The notes beneath the pieces are model-generated. The model worked only from the letters and a program-made list of their open reading frames with translations. It was not told the origin of the DNA and did no database searches. Position numbers and translations under genes: made by a program. From an uncultured Bacteroidales bacterium (GTDB lineage: Bacteria; Bacteroidota; Bacteroidia; Bacteroidales; P3): a stretch of 60,124 bases of DNA. The first letter of the stretch is position 1. Every line of letters begins with the position of its first letter. This document shows, one piece after another, positions 32,395 to 41,248 of this stretch. Location: contig ONJY01000019.1 in NCBI GenBank assembly GCA_900318275.1, positions 1-60,124 of the forward strand, given 5' to 3'.

Positions 32395-35300
32395 ATGAAA
32401 AGGAACAAAGTACTTCTCGGCTTGTTTGCAGGCGTTTTGGCTTTGATGGGGGGCAGTGTGCGTGCCCAGCAGGACACCAATTTCGTTGAGATTGGCCCCA
32501 TCAACGTCGGCGGACATGTCACCAGTCTTCTCGCCGACCGTTTGGACGGCACAACCATCTATGCCGGTTCCGCTACCGGCGGTCTCTTCGTCAGGTCCGA
32601 CAACCAGACGACCCTTCAGAGTCTCTACACCTATCGCGGCATGAGCACCTCGCTGGCTAACAACCGCGATATATGGCATTGGGTGCCTTGGCGCGTCGAC
32701 GGCAAGGATGTGGCCATGCCGATAAGCTGCCTGACGCAGTGCAGCGACAACACTATCTTCATCGGCACCGGCAGCGACGAGTACACGGTGGGCAGCACCT
32801 ACGCACCCATGTCGGTAATGGGTTGCGGCATCTTCTGCTATAATCCAGCCACATGCCAGTTCAATGTCATCCCTGGTACTGTGCCCACGAGCGTGAACGA
32901 CGACTTTGCCTCTGTGCGCAAGATTGACCTTATCGAGGGCAACGACGGTATTTACCTGTTCGCCGTCACCAAAGGCGGCCTTTACCGTATCCATAAAACC
33001 AACAATCAGAGCTGGTCTGACATCGAGGTGACTGTCGACGACCGTGTTGTCGATTGTGCCGACCTCGGTGGCAGCATCGATCAGTTTGTTGTTGTCCGCC
33101 AACTTAAGATAGCCTTCTTCAGCGTTGGCAGCCAGCTGTATAAAATCGGCAACCTTAAGGCCTACAACCTGAGGGCTGACAATATGTCGAGCAGCAACGA
33201 TGCTTTCGGAACCCCCAACACGGCCCTAAAGATCGCTGTCGCACCCTCTGATCCCACTTACATCTATGTTATGACCATCAACGGCATGGGCATGATGGAC
33301 GCCGTTTACCTCACCCGCGACCTGCAGACCTGGCAGCCCATCACCACCAGCACGGTGCGTGTGTACTCCATGTCAGCCATCAACGACAAGGCCGTGGTCA
33401 GCGGCGACGGCCGCCACTGCGGTACAATCTTCGTCGATGAGAACGACCCCACACACGTCTTCGTGGGCGGTTCGTCGATATGGAGCGGCCACAGCTATGT
33501 CCCAGGTTCCTACTATCAGTGGACCAAGGAGTCCTACTGCGAACAGGAGCTCAACTACGGCAACTATATGGCTTCGGTGTTTCGTAACCCCTCTTTCGTG
33601 CACTCCGGCATCCACCAGATCATCTGCGCCCCGCGCATGGTGAACGGTACCTACATGAATGTGTACTACATCGCCACCGACGGCGGTGTCTTCCGTTCCT
33701 ATCACAACATGACCATGTATGAAGAGCTCAACCGCGGCCTTAACGCCATGCAGACCAACAGCATCGCCGTGGCCCCCGACGCATCGGTCATCAGCGGTGC
33801 CCACAACGGCGCCTGTCCTCTCATCGAGGCCCGCGCAGCCTACAACGGTGGCCAGCCCGATGTGGAATGGTATGACGACGGCACCCATGGCAACATGAAC
33901 CACGACGCCATCATCACCTGGAAGGACAACGGCGGCATGGTGGCTGCTTCTATGTTCCAGCGCTACAAACCCACAACTTCGCGCACCATCTTCGTCTCTT
34001 CCAACGACAACCAGTTTGGTCGCGCCTATGCCGACTATATGGACTACAACCAGACGCAGACCTGGACCGAGGGACAGCGCTTCATGAGCAGCTCCATGGT
34101 CAACGGCCAGGCGGTATCGTTCATGTCGCTTTGGGAGACTGACCACGACACTATCTTCAACGATTCTATAACTGTCAGAATCGACACCCTCGGCTATGTG
34201 CGCCGCGACATCAACGGCGACGGCATCCTGGATACGATGTGGTTCAACAACTCAAGCTTCCAGATTCTGGCAGGCGACAGCATGACTGTGATGAGCCGTG
34301 CTCAGGGTTATTATCCTTTCGAATATGGTTTCACTTTCGACACCACCGCCGGTACCGTGAATCAGGTGATATCTTCGTCTGATACACTTGAGATTATCAC
34401 CCCGACCGTCATAAAGGTGAAGAACCCCATGCAGTCGCGTATGCTTATGATCGGCAGCGATGCAGCCCGTAAGACCTGCTGGACGGTATGGATGTCGTGG
34501 CGTTCCACCGACTTCTCCAAGGTGTGGATGTCTGAGTTGCCCGACAACGATACATGGGAAGGCCAGCAGTTGTGGACGGGTATCTATATTGTGAACAACG
34601 CCCTTCAGGAGAGCAAGTACAATATTCCCCGTGCCGCTGTGATGAGCGCCGATGGCCGCATGGCTTATATCGCAGTGAACGATACCGCCGCCAACAAGTC
34701 AATGATTGTGCGTGTCAAGGGCTTCGACAGCATCGATTACTCCAAGACTTCGTTCGAGGTGGCAAGACAGAGCCAGTGTTTCCCCTATTCCAGCTCTTCT
34801 GTGACACGTTTGGTGGCGGACACTATGTTCCTTGACCTTGACAGCAACTATTGGATTGACCGTGCAATCAGCTCTATGCTCGTAGACACAACTACCGGCG
34901 TGGAACGTATCATCATTACTTTCGAAGGTTATAACGATGACTACGCCAACGTGGCCGAGGTGAGCAACCCGCAGGGTGACTGGACCATCAGCCAGCGCCC
35001 CATCAGCGGCCAGAGCTCGCTGCCCGCCTACTGCGCCATGGTGGAAGCCTCCACGGGCGACCTCTACGTGGGTACCGCCAACGGCGTGTGGATTGACAAG
35101 GCCGGCAGCTGGAGCCAGTACGACCACCTGCGCGGTCTGCCTGTCACCAGCATGGTGCAGCAGAAAGCCGCCCTCAAGGCCCGTCACCACATCGGCCATA
35201 ACGGCATCAACCCCGAGTATTACCTCTTCCCGAAGACCAAATGGCCGGGCGCCATCTACTTCGGCACCTACGGCCGTGGTATCTTCATGGACATGACTTA

Positions 35301-35631
35301 TGTGACCGACCGCACCGACGCCATCTTCGACACCGCCTACTATCACTACGGTATACCCACCGTGGAGAGCAACGGCAACACTAGCCTGAGCATCTTTCCC
35401 AACCCCGTCATGGGTGACGCCAACCTGACGATCACTACCAACGAAGCCGGCAGCGCCATGCTGCGCATCTACGACATCAACGGCCGTTGCGTGGCCAGCC
35501 GCAGCCTCGGCCATGTGTCGGAAGGCGAGCAGGTCTACACCGTCAGCACCGAAGGTATGGCCAAGGGCATGTACCTCGTCAACGTCATCATAGGAGGCCA
35601 CACGTCGGCCACCAAGATGATGGTTCGCTAA
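32395..35631 (+). CDS. Large secreted protein with type IX secretion C-terminal sorting domain
   Basis: 1078 residues. Signal peptide (LLGLFAGVLALMGGSVRAQQ). The body has many beta-propeller-like segments (VTSLLADRLDGTTIYAGSATGG, DPTHVFVGGSSIW, TGDLYVGTANGVWI) resembling sortilin/BNR or two-component-propeller repeats. A short acidic DxNGDG stretch (RRDINGDGILDTMW) resembles a dockerin-like calcium loop. The final ~80 residues (SLSIFPNPVMGDANLTI ... MAKGMYLVNVIIGG ... KMMVR) are a type A T9SS sorting domain, so the protein should be exported and anchored at the surface. The ligand is unknown. It has its own promoter and a terminator, i.e. it is monocistronic. Confidence 0.85.
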   Translation: MKRNKVLLGLFAGVLALMGGSVRAQQDTNFVEIGPINVGGHVTSLLADRLDGTTIYAGSATGGLFVRSDNQTTLQSLYTYRGMSTSLANNRDIWHWVPWRVDGKDVAMPISCLTQCSDNTIFIGTGSDEYTVGSTYAPMSVMGCGIFCYNPATCQFNVIPGTVPTSVNDDFASVRKIDLIEGNDGIYLFAVTKGGLYRIHKTNNQSWSDIEVTVDDRVVDCADLGGSIDQFVVVRQLKIAFFSVGSQLYKIGNLKAYNLRADNMSSSNDAFGTPNTALKIAVAPSDPTYIYVMTINGMGMMDAVYLTRDLQTWQPITTSTVRVYSMSAINDKAVVSGDGRHCGTIFVDENDPTHVFVGGSSIWSGHSYVPGSYYQWTKESYCEQELNYGNYMASVFRNPSFVHSGIHQIICAPRMVNGTYMNVYYIATDGGVFRSYHNMTMYEELNRGLNAMQTNSIAVAPDASVISGAHNGACPLIEARAAYNGGQPDVEWYDDGTHGNMNHDAIITWKDNGGMVAASMFQRYKPTTSRTIFVSSNDNQFGRAYADYMDYNQTQTWTEGQRFMSSSMVNGQAVSFMSLWETDHDTIFNDSITVRIDTLGYVRRDINGDGILDTMWFNNSSFQILAGDSMTVMSRAQGYYPFEYGFTFDTTAGTVNQVISSSDTLEIITPTVIKVKNPMQSRMLMIGSDAARKTCWTVWMSWRSTDFSKVWMSELPDNDTWEGQQLWTGIYIVNNALQESKYNIPRAAVMSADGRMAYIAVNDTAANKSMIVRVKGFDSIDYSKTSFEVARQSQCFPYSSSSVTRLVADTMFLDLDSNYWIDRAISSMLVDTTTGVERIIITFEGYNDDYANVAEVSNPQGDWTISQRPISGQSSLPAYCAMVEASTGDLYVGTANGVWIDKAGSWSQYDHLRGLPVTSMVQQKAALKARHHIGHNGINPEYYLFPKTKWPGAIYFGTYGRGIFMDMTYVTDRTDAIFDTAYYHYGIPTVESNGNTSLSIFPNPVMGDANLTITTNEAGSAMLRIYDINGRCVASRSLGHVSEGEQVYTVSTEGMAKGMYLVNVIIGGHTSATKMMVR

Positions 35632-35652
35632 TCGGGCACGCCAAATAAGTAC

Positions 35653-35692
35653 AGGAGAGGTGCCGCCCGACAGAGCAGCACCTCTTCTTTTA
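35653..35692 (+). terminator. Rho-independent terminator
   Basis: GAGAGGTGC and GCACCTCTTC form a stem with a 13-nt loop followed by T-rich DNA, between the T9SS protein gene and tyrS. Confidence 0.85.
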
Positions 35693-35724
35693 TAAATAGG
35701 TATACTTAAATATTATCACTATAG

Positions 35725-37002
35725 ATGAATACTAACCTTGTAGAAGAACTGAAATGGCGAGGCATGATACACGACATCATGCCCGGCACCGAGGAACAAC
35801 TGAAGAAAGAGATGACTACGGCATACGTGGGCATAGACCCCACTGCCGACTCGCTGCATATTGGACACCTGGTGAGCATCATGCTGCTGAAACACCTGCA
35901 GATGGCAGGCCACAAGCCGCTGGCTCTGGTGGGCGGCGCCACGGGTATGATTGGCGACCCTAGCTTCAAGGCTCAGGAGCGCAAGCTGCTGACGGTGGAG
36001 GAAATACAGCACAACGTGCAGTGCATCAAGAAGCAGCTGGCACGTTTCCTCGACTTCGACAACAGCGTCAATGGTGCCGAGATATGCAACAACTACGACT
36101 GGATGAAGGACTACCTCTTTCTGGACTTCATACGCGACGTGGGCAAGCATATCACCGTCAACTACATGATGACCAAGGACAGCGTGAAGAAGCGCATGGA
36201 GACCGGCATCTCGTTCACCGAGTTCAGCTACCAGCTGCTGCAGGGCTATGACTTCCTCACTCTCTACCGCACCAAGGGCTGCAAGCTGCAGATGGGCGGC
36301 AGCGACCAGTGGGGCAACATCACCACCGGCACCGAGCTGATACGCCGCATGGAAGGTGGCGAGGCCTTCGCGCTGACCTGCCCGCTCATCACCAAGGCCG
36401 ACGGCACCAAGTTCGGCAAGACCGAGGGCGGCAACGTGTGGCTCGATCCCGAGAAGACCAGCCCCTATAAGTTCTACCAGTTCTGGCTCAACTGCTCGGA
36501 TGTGGACACCGCCAGGTATATCCGTATCTTCACCCTTTTCAGCCGTGAGGAGATAGAGGCCTTTGAGAAGCAGCATGCCGAGGCTCCCGAGCAGCGCATA
36601 CTGCAGAAGGCCCTGGCCAAGGACATCACCATCCGCGTGCATGGCGAAGAGGCCTACAACACAGCCATCGCTGCCAGCGAGCTACTCTTCGGCAAAGCCA
36701 CCACGGAGCAGCTCAACAGCCTCGACCGCGCCACGCTGATGAGTGTCTTCGACGGCGTGCCGCAGTTCACCGTGAGCCGCACCACCATTGAAGCAGGTGC
36801 CTCGCTGGTAGACCTCGCTGCCGAGGTGGGCATGTTCGCCAGCAAGGGCGAGATACGCCGCGAGCTGAAGCAGAACAGCATCAGCGTCAACAAACAGAAG
36901 GTGGGGGAGGGCTGCACCCTCGGCAACGCCGACATCCTCGCCAGCGGTTGTATCCTCGTGCAGAAAGGCAAGAAGAACTACTATATTCTCAACGTGGAGT
37001 AA
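35725..37002 (+). CDS. tyrS: Tyrosyl-tRNA synthetase
   Basis: 425 residues, standard bacterial length. Class I signature HIGH at 45-48 (DSLHIGHLV), tyrosine-binding [11 protein letters not shown] and the KMSKS equivalent KFGKT near 232-236. A C-terminal S4 RNA-binding domain ([22 protein letters not shown]). Charges tRNA-Tyr in the cytoplasm. The window shows no T-box; the 90-bp upstream gap has a terminator and an AT-rich stretch without a clear consensus promoter. Confidence 0.97.
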   Translation: MNTNLVEELKWRGMIHDIMPGTEEQLKKEMTTAYVGIDPTADSLHIGHLVSIMLLKHLQMAGHKPLALVGGATGMIGDPSFKAQERKLLTVEEIQHNVQCIKKQLARFLDFDNSVNGAEICNNYDWMKDYLFLDFIRDVGKHITVNYMMTKDSVKKRMETGISFTEFSYQLLQGYDFLTLYRTKGCKLQMGGSDQWGNITTGTELIRRMEGGEAFALTCPLITKADGTKFGKTEGGNVWLDPEKTSPYKFYQFWLNCSDVDTARYIRIFTLFSREEIEAFEKQHAEAPEQRILQKALAKDITIRVHGEEAYNTAIAASELLFGKATTEQLNSLDRATLMSVFDGVPQFTVSRTTIEAGASLVDLAAEVGMFASKGEIRRELKQNSISVNKQKVGEGCTLGNADILASGCILVQKGKKNYYILNVE

Positions 37003-37008
37003 AAAATA

Positions 37009-37040
37009 TTGCTGTAATTGATATTTTATTCGTATCTTTG
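37009..37040 (+). promoter_or_regulatory. Promoter of the MFS transporter gene
   Basis: TTG (37009-37011) and TATCTTTG (37033-37040), 21-bp spacer, about 40 bp before the start codon. Confidence 0.75.
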
Positions 37041-37078
37041 CAGTTCAATTGTGATAACAAACAAATAAATAAAACAAT

Positions 37079-38713
37079 ATGACACAAACAGGAATTAAGA
37101 CACTGCGTGACAGCGCCGCCATGCGTTGGACCGCACTGCTGCTGCTGGCTTTGGCTATGTTCTGCAGCTATGTATTCATGGACATCCTCTCGCCCATCAA
37201 GGACCTGATGCAAGACACCCGTGGCTGGGACAGCGCTTCGTTCGGCCGCATGCAGGGCGCCGAGGTGTTCCTCAACGTCTATGTGTTCTTCCTCATCTTC
37301 GCCGGTATCATCCTCGACAAGATGGGTGTGCGTTTCACGGCAGTGCTCTCGGGCGCTGTGATGCTCTTCGGCGGCTTGATTAAGTTCTACGCCGTCAGCG
37401 ACGCTTTTGTCGGCACCGGCCTTGAGGCTTGGTTTACTAAAAACCTGAACTGGAACGGCGAACTGCCCGTCATCGGCGCCATCCTGCCCTTCGCGGCCGG
37501 TATGCCCGCATCGGCAAAGCTTGCCGCTCTTGGCTTCATGTTCTTCGGCTGCGGCTGCGAGATGGCCGGTATCACGGTGAGCCGCGGTATCGTCAAGTGG
37601 TTCAAAGGCCGCGAGACAGCTCTTGCTATGGGCTCGGAGATGGCATTGGCCCGTCTCGGTGTCGCCACCTGCATGATCTTCAGCCCCTACTTCGCCAAGC
37701 TCGGCGGCGAGATACATGTGGACAACGCCGTTAAGTTCGGTGTGGTGCTGCTCTGCATCGCCCTCATTATGTTCATCACCTACTTCTTCATGGACAAGAA
37801 ACTCGACAGCCAGACCGGCGAGGCCGAGGAGAAGGACGACCCATTCAAGATCAGCGACCTGGGCAAGATCTTCACCAGCCTTGGCTTCTGGCTCGTAGCT
37901 CTGCTCTGCGTGCTCTACTACAGCGCCATTTTCCCCTTCCAGAAGTATGCCGTCAACATGTTGCAGTGCAACCTTGACCTGACTCCTGCCGACCCCAACA
38001 CTTTCTGGGGTGGCAGCTCGGTCACATGGGTGCAGTACATCCTGATGCTCGTTGTGGCTGCCGGCTCGTTCTCGAGTAACTTTATCAAGAACAACAAGGG
38101 CTTGAAGTACGGTCTTATGGGCATTGCCGTTATTGCTTTGGTGGTTTACTGCTATATGGGTTATATGCGTGGCACCGCCGAGACCATCTTCGCCGTGTTC
38201 CCGCTGCTGGCTGTGGCCATCACCCCCATCCTTGGCAACTATGTAGACCATAAAGGTAAGGCTGCCTCAATGCTGATGCTCGGCTCCCTGCTGCTGGTTG
38301 TCTGCCACCTCACGTTCGCATTTGTCCTGCCCGGCGTTTCTGCCGCTTCGTCGGTGGGAGGCGTCATTGTGGCTTATGTGACTATCCTTGTGCTCGGTGC
38401 CTCGTTCTCTCTGGTGCCCGCCGCTCTGTGGCCCTCGGTGCCCAAACTGGTTGACGAGAAGATCATCGGTTCCGCTTATGCCGCCATCTTCTGGATTCAG
38501 AACATCGGCCTCGGCCTGTTCCCTGCTCTCATCGGCATCGTCCTCAACAACACCAACCCCGAAGGCACCCCAGCCCACCAGCTCAACTACACATGGGCAC
38601 TGGTCATGTTGGCCGCCCTCGGCATCGCTGCTCTCCTTATCTCGATATACCTCCGTGCTGTCGACAAGAAGAAAGGCTATGGTCTGGAACAGCCGAATAT
38701 CAAAGCAGAATAG
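37079..38713 (+). CDS. MFS transporter
   Basis: 544 residues with about twelve membrane helices, a typical major facilitator length plus a long central cytoplasmic loop (about 240-262, acidic/basic: DKKLDSQTGEAEEKDDP). Helix 1 FCSYVFMDILSPIKDLM and the RxxLAMG-like loop GRETALAMGSEM resemble the MFSD1-like/lysosomal-dipeptide-transporter branch, but the substrate cannot be set from sequence. It has its own promoter. The small lipoprotein 23 bp downstream is probably in the same transcript. Confidence 0.88.
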   Translation: MTQTGIKTLRDSAAMRWTALLLLALAMFCSYVFMDILSPIKDLMQDTRGWDSASFGRMQGAEVFLNVYVFFLIFAGIILDKMGVRFTAVLSGAVMLFGGLIKFYAVSDAFVGTGLEAWFTKNLNWNGELPVIGAILPFAAGMPASAKLAALGFMFFGCGCEMAGITVSRGIVKWFKGRETALAMGSEMALARLGVATCMIFSPYFAKLGGEIHVDNAVKFGVVLLCIALIMFITYFFMDKKLDSQTGEAEEKDDPFKISDLGKIFTSLGFWLVALLCVLYYSAIFPFQKYAVNMLQCNLDLTPADPNTFWGGSSVTWVQYILMLVVAAGSFSSNFIKNNKGLKYGLMGIAVIALVVYCYMGYMRGTAETIFAVFPLLAVAITPILGNYVDHKGKAASMLMLGSLLLVVCHLTFAFVLPGVSAASSVGGVIVAYVTILVLGASFSLVPAALWPSVPKLVDEKIIGSAYAAIFWIQNIGLGLFPALIGIVLNNTNPEGTPAHQLNYTWALVMLAALGIAALLISIYLRAVDKKKGYGLEQPNIKAE

Positions 38714-38736
38714 TTTTATTATAAAATACACATACT

Positions 38737-39180
38737 ATGAAAAAGTACATTTATGTAGTAGTTATGGCCGCTGCGGCAATGGTTCTCTGTGCATGTGGCA
38801 TGGGCGACAAGCAGGTAGTTGATTTTACCATGCTGCCTCAGACGGCACAGACCTTCGTCAAGACAAACTTCGCCGATAAACAGGTGGCGATTGTATACTA
38901 CGACAGGGACATCTTTGATAAGGACTATGAGTTGTATTTCAACGATGGTAGCAAGATTAAGTTCCAGTCCAATGGTGAATGGGAGGAGATTGAGGACAAG
39001 ATGAACGGTGTGCCTATGGCGGTACTGCCTGCCGGTATCAGCCAGTATGTAACCGCTCGTCACCCCAACATGCCTGTTGTCAAGATTGAGCGTAAGCGGT
39101 ATGGCTTCAAGGTCGAGCTTGCGTCTGAGATTGAGATGAAGTTCAACAAAGGAGGACAATTCCTTCGCTACGATGACTAA
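38737..39180 (+). CDS. PepSY-like (DUF2874) lipoprotein
   Basis: 147 residues, lipobox MVLCA-Cys20. Two copies of a beta-alpha unit are visible: LPQTAQTFVKTNFADKQVAIVYYDRD...YELYFNDGSKIKFQSNGEWEEIE and LPAGISQYVTARHPNMPVVKIERKRYGFKVELASEIEMKFNKGGQFLR. This duplicated pattern defines the PepSY-like DUF2874 family of periplasmic proteins. Function is unknown; some are thought to inhibit peptidases. Confidence 0.85.
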   Translation: MKKYIYVVVMAAAAMVLCACGMGDKQVVDFTMLPQTAQTFVKTNFADKQVAIVYYDRDIFDKDYELYFNDGSKIKFQSNGEWEEIEDKMNGVPMAVLPAGISQYVTARHPNMPVVKIERKRYGFKVELASEIEMKFNKGGQFLRYDD

Positions 39181-39190
39181 AAACAACAAG

Positions 39191-39211
39191 GGGCCGCGTT
39201 TCACGCGGCCC
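39191..39211. terminator. Bidirectional terminator hairpin
   Basis: GGGCCGCG and CGCGGCCC pair around TTTCA between two converging genes; A-rich on the left and T-containing on the right. It can serve both. Confidence 0.75.
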
Positions 39212-39217
39212 ATTGCT

Positions 39218-39922
39218 TTATCTTATGTCTTCCATGGCTCGCTGCACAAAGCGATTTAAAGGCACGCTGGCACGCCAGACTTTTATCACTTCATCGAAAA
39301 GCTTCTCGCTCGCGAGGAGCTTTTCTGGCATTGTGTAGCTGGTGCAGTAGTCCTTGTATTTCAGCAATTCTGCATACTCCCAGTCGGCAGGGTAGCCCTT
39401 GGGGACGCGTTGCAGTTTCTTCATGGTGAAGAACTCCGAGCCAAAGTATTTCTTGTATGACGGCTCGTTCATGATGGAGAGGAACTCGTCGGTACAGTAG
39501 AATATCTCTTGGCGGATGGTGTTGAGGGCTTCAGGCGTGGGCATGAAGATGCCGCCGCCGAGGTTGCAGGTGCCTTTCAGGCCGTAGGCCTCTTCAGTTC
39601 CTATCTGGAAGTAGTAGCCCGGCACGCCGCTGTTCTTCGGTCCCCAGCTGCTGAGGAAGCAGGCGATGTGGGTCTTGTAGGGCGTCTTGTCGGCCGAGAA
39701 GCGTGTGTCGCGGTAGATGCGGTACACCGAGTTCTTGGCGGTGAGGCCCACAAGGGTGTCGTCGTACTTCACCATCTCGTTTATCAAGGCTTGAGTAAAA
39801 ACCTCGAAGTCGGCTTTGATGGCCAGCCAGCGGTCCTTGTGGTCGTTGAACCATGGGCGGTTGTTGTTGACGGTCAGTTCCTGTAGGAAGGGCAGGGTGT
39901 CGGGGTGTAGTTGGGGCGTCAT
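39218..39922 (-). CDS. DUF2461 (TIGR02453) family protein
   Basis: 234 residues from ATG 39922. Family motifs are NNRPWFNDHKDRW, YRIYRDTRFSADKTPYKTHI and GGGIFMPTPEAL. DUF2461 proteins are widespread cytoplasmic proteins of unknown function. The ORF extends 30 bp upstream, but homology begins at LHPDTLPFLQEL and the upstream part overlaps the next gene. It lies 16 bp downstream of a small membrane protein gene. Confidence 0.9.
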   Translation of the reverse strand: MTPQLHPDTLPFLQELTVNNNRPWFNDHKDRWLAIKADFEVFTQALINEMVKYDDTLVGLTAKNSVYRIYRDTRFSADKTPYKTHIACFLSSWGPKNSGVPGYYFQIGTEEAYGLKGTCNLGGGIFMPTPEALNTIRQEIFYCTDEFLSIMNEPSYKKYFGSEFFTMKKLQRVPKGYPADWEYAELLKYKDYCTSYTMPEKLLASEKLFDEVIKVWRASVPLNRFVQRAMEDIR

Positions 39923-39938
39923 TTTGATATATATGTTT

Positions 39939-40355
39939 TTACTTGTGGACAAATTTCATTATTTCTTTTGCCAAATGTCTACTGTCGCTGTATGTCATAT
40001 TGATGGCAAAGCGATAGCGGCTGCGGCGGCCATAATATACCCGCAAGGTGTCGGGTACGGTGAGGCTGCTACCTCTGCTGCCATCGTAATGCTTTACACG
40101 GCGTATTGAAGACAATGGAATACTTTTATGTCGCCGCATAAAGCTGTTTGTACAGTCAATGACAAGTGCGTCGCCTTGTATTGATATGGTCTCCTGGGCG
40201 TGGAATAGACGTATGTGATTGTCTAATACGAAGAAGAACATGTATGTACAAAACAGGAAGGCTGCCGTGTAAAAAGTCCATATAATCAAGTCTGCGTCAT
40301 TTTGTTTTGCCGTTGTAACAATAACAAATATCATCATAATGACAACAAACAGCAT
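39939..40355 (-). CDS. Small membrane protein with PH-like C-terminal part
   Basis: 138 residues from ATG 40355; upstream codons in this frame belong to an out-of-frame reading of nfo. Two hydrophobic helices (LFVVIMMIFVIVTT and IIWTFYTAAFLFCTYMFFFV) precede a soluble beta-rich part (ISIQGDALVIDCTNSFMRRHKSIPLSSIRRVKHYD ... YSDSRHLAKEIMKFV) whose pattern resembles the bacterial PH-domain membrane proteins. Function unknown. No clear ribosome-binding site. Confidence 0.65.
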   Translation of the reverse strand: MLFVVIMMIFVIVTTAKQNDADLIIWTFYTAAFLFCTYMFFFVLDNHIRLFHAQETISIQGDALVIDCTNSFMRRHKSIPLSSIRRVKHYDGSRGSSLTVPDTLRVYYGRRSRYRFAINMTYSDSRHLAKEIMKFVHK

Positions 40356-40401
40356 GAGAAATGGGGGAAGAGAGTCAAGAATCTTCTCCCAGATTGGACA
40401 T

Positions 40402-41248
40402 TTAGCGCATCGGGTCGGGGGTCTCGAGGATGATGGGCATGTCGTCGAAGCGGGGGTCGTGCATGAAGCGCGAGAAGAACTCTTTGCCGAGGAAGCCCTC
40501 GCCCAGCACCTCGTGGCGGTCCACATGGCTGCCGGCGTTCTTCTTGCTGTCGTTGAGGTGGATGGCGCGGAGGTACTGTTGACCTATCAGGCGGTCGAAT
40601 TCCTCGAAGCAGAACATATAGCCCATCTCAGTCGAAAGATCGTAACCGGCGGCGAGAGTGTGGCAGGTGTCGATGCAGACACCCACACGGCTCTTGTCGT
40701 CGATACCGCTGATGATGCGGGCGATATGCTCAAACTTCCAACCGAGGTTGGTGCCCTGTCCGGCGGTGTTCTCTATCACGGCCGTCACGCCTTCGGTCTT
40801 GCTGGGTGTTCTCTATCACGGCCGTCACGCCTTCGGTCTTGCTGAGGGCGAGGTTCACCTCGCGGGCTATCTGGTCGAGGCATTCCTCCTCGCTGACCTT
40901 GTTGAGGTGGCTGCCCGGGTGGAAGTTCAGCATGGTGAGGCCCAGCTGCTGGGCACGCTGCATCTCGTCGAGGAAGGCGGCGCGGCTTTTTTGCAGCGTC
41001 TCCTCGTCGGGCGAGCCGAGGTTTATGAGGTAGCTGTCGTGCGGCAGCACCATCTCGGGCTTGAAACCTCTATCTATAAGCAGAGCTTTGAAGCCGTCAA
41101 TCTCCAGTTGAGGTAGAGGTTTGCTCACCCAGCTGCGCTGGTTGCGGGTAAACAAGGCAAAGGCGTTGGCCCCGATGGCCTCGGCATTCAGTATGGCGTT
41201 ACCTACGCCGCCCGATGCGCTCACATGTGCGCCGATATATTTTGTCAT
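40402..41248 (-). pseudogene. nfo: Deoxyribonuclease IV (AP endonuclease), frameshifted by a 40-bp tandem duplication
   Basis: Nfo cleaves DNA at abasic sites using three zinc ions. The N-terminal 142 residues ([19 protein letters not shown] ... [11 protein letters not shown] ... VTAVIENT) read from 41248. After an exact duplication of 40 bp (40765-40804 = 40805-40844) the frame shifts, and the C-terminal part ([16 protein letters not shown] ... [13 protein letters not shown] ... [19 protein letters not shown]) continues in another frame to 40402. Removing one copy restores a single ORF of about 280 residues, the family's normal length, with all metal-binding His/Glu/Asp motifs. The gene is otherwise undamaged, so the lesion is recent, reversible or an assembly error. 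Confidence 0.9.
40765..40844. repeat. Perfect 40-bp tandem duplication in nfo
   Basis: Two adjacent identical 40-bp copies starting GGTGTTCTCTATCACGGCCG; 40 is not a multiple of three. Confidence 0.97.

Noticed and set aside
40356-40526. N-terminal extension of the small membrane protein
   Set aside because: These codons are an out-of-frame reading of the nfo 3' end, rich in Ser, Thr and Arg; ATG 40355 precedes the first membrane helix.
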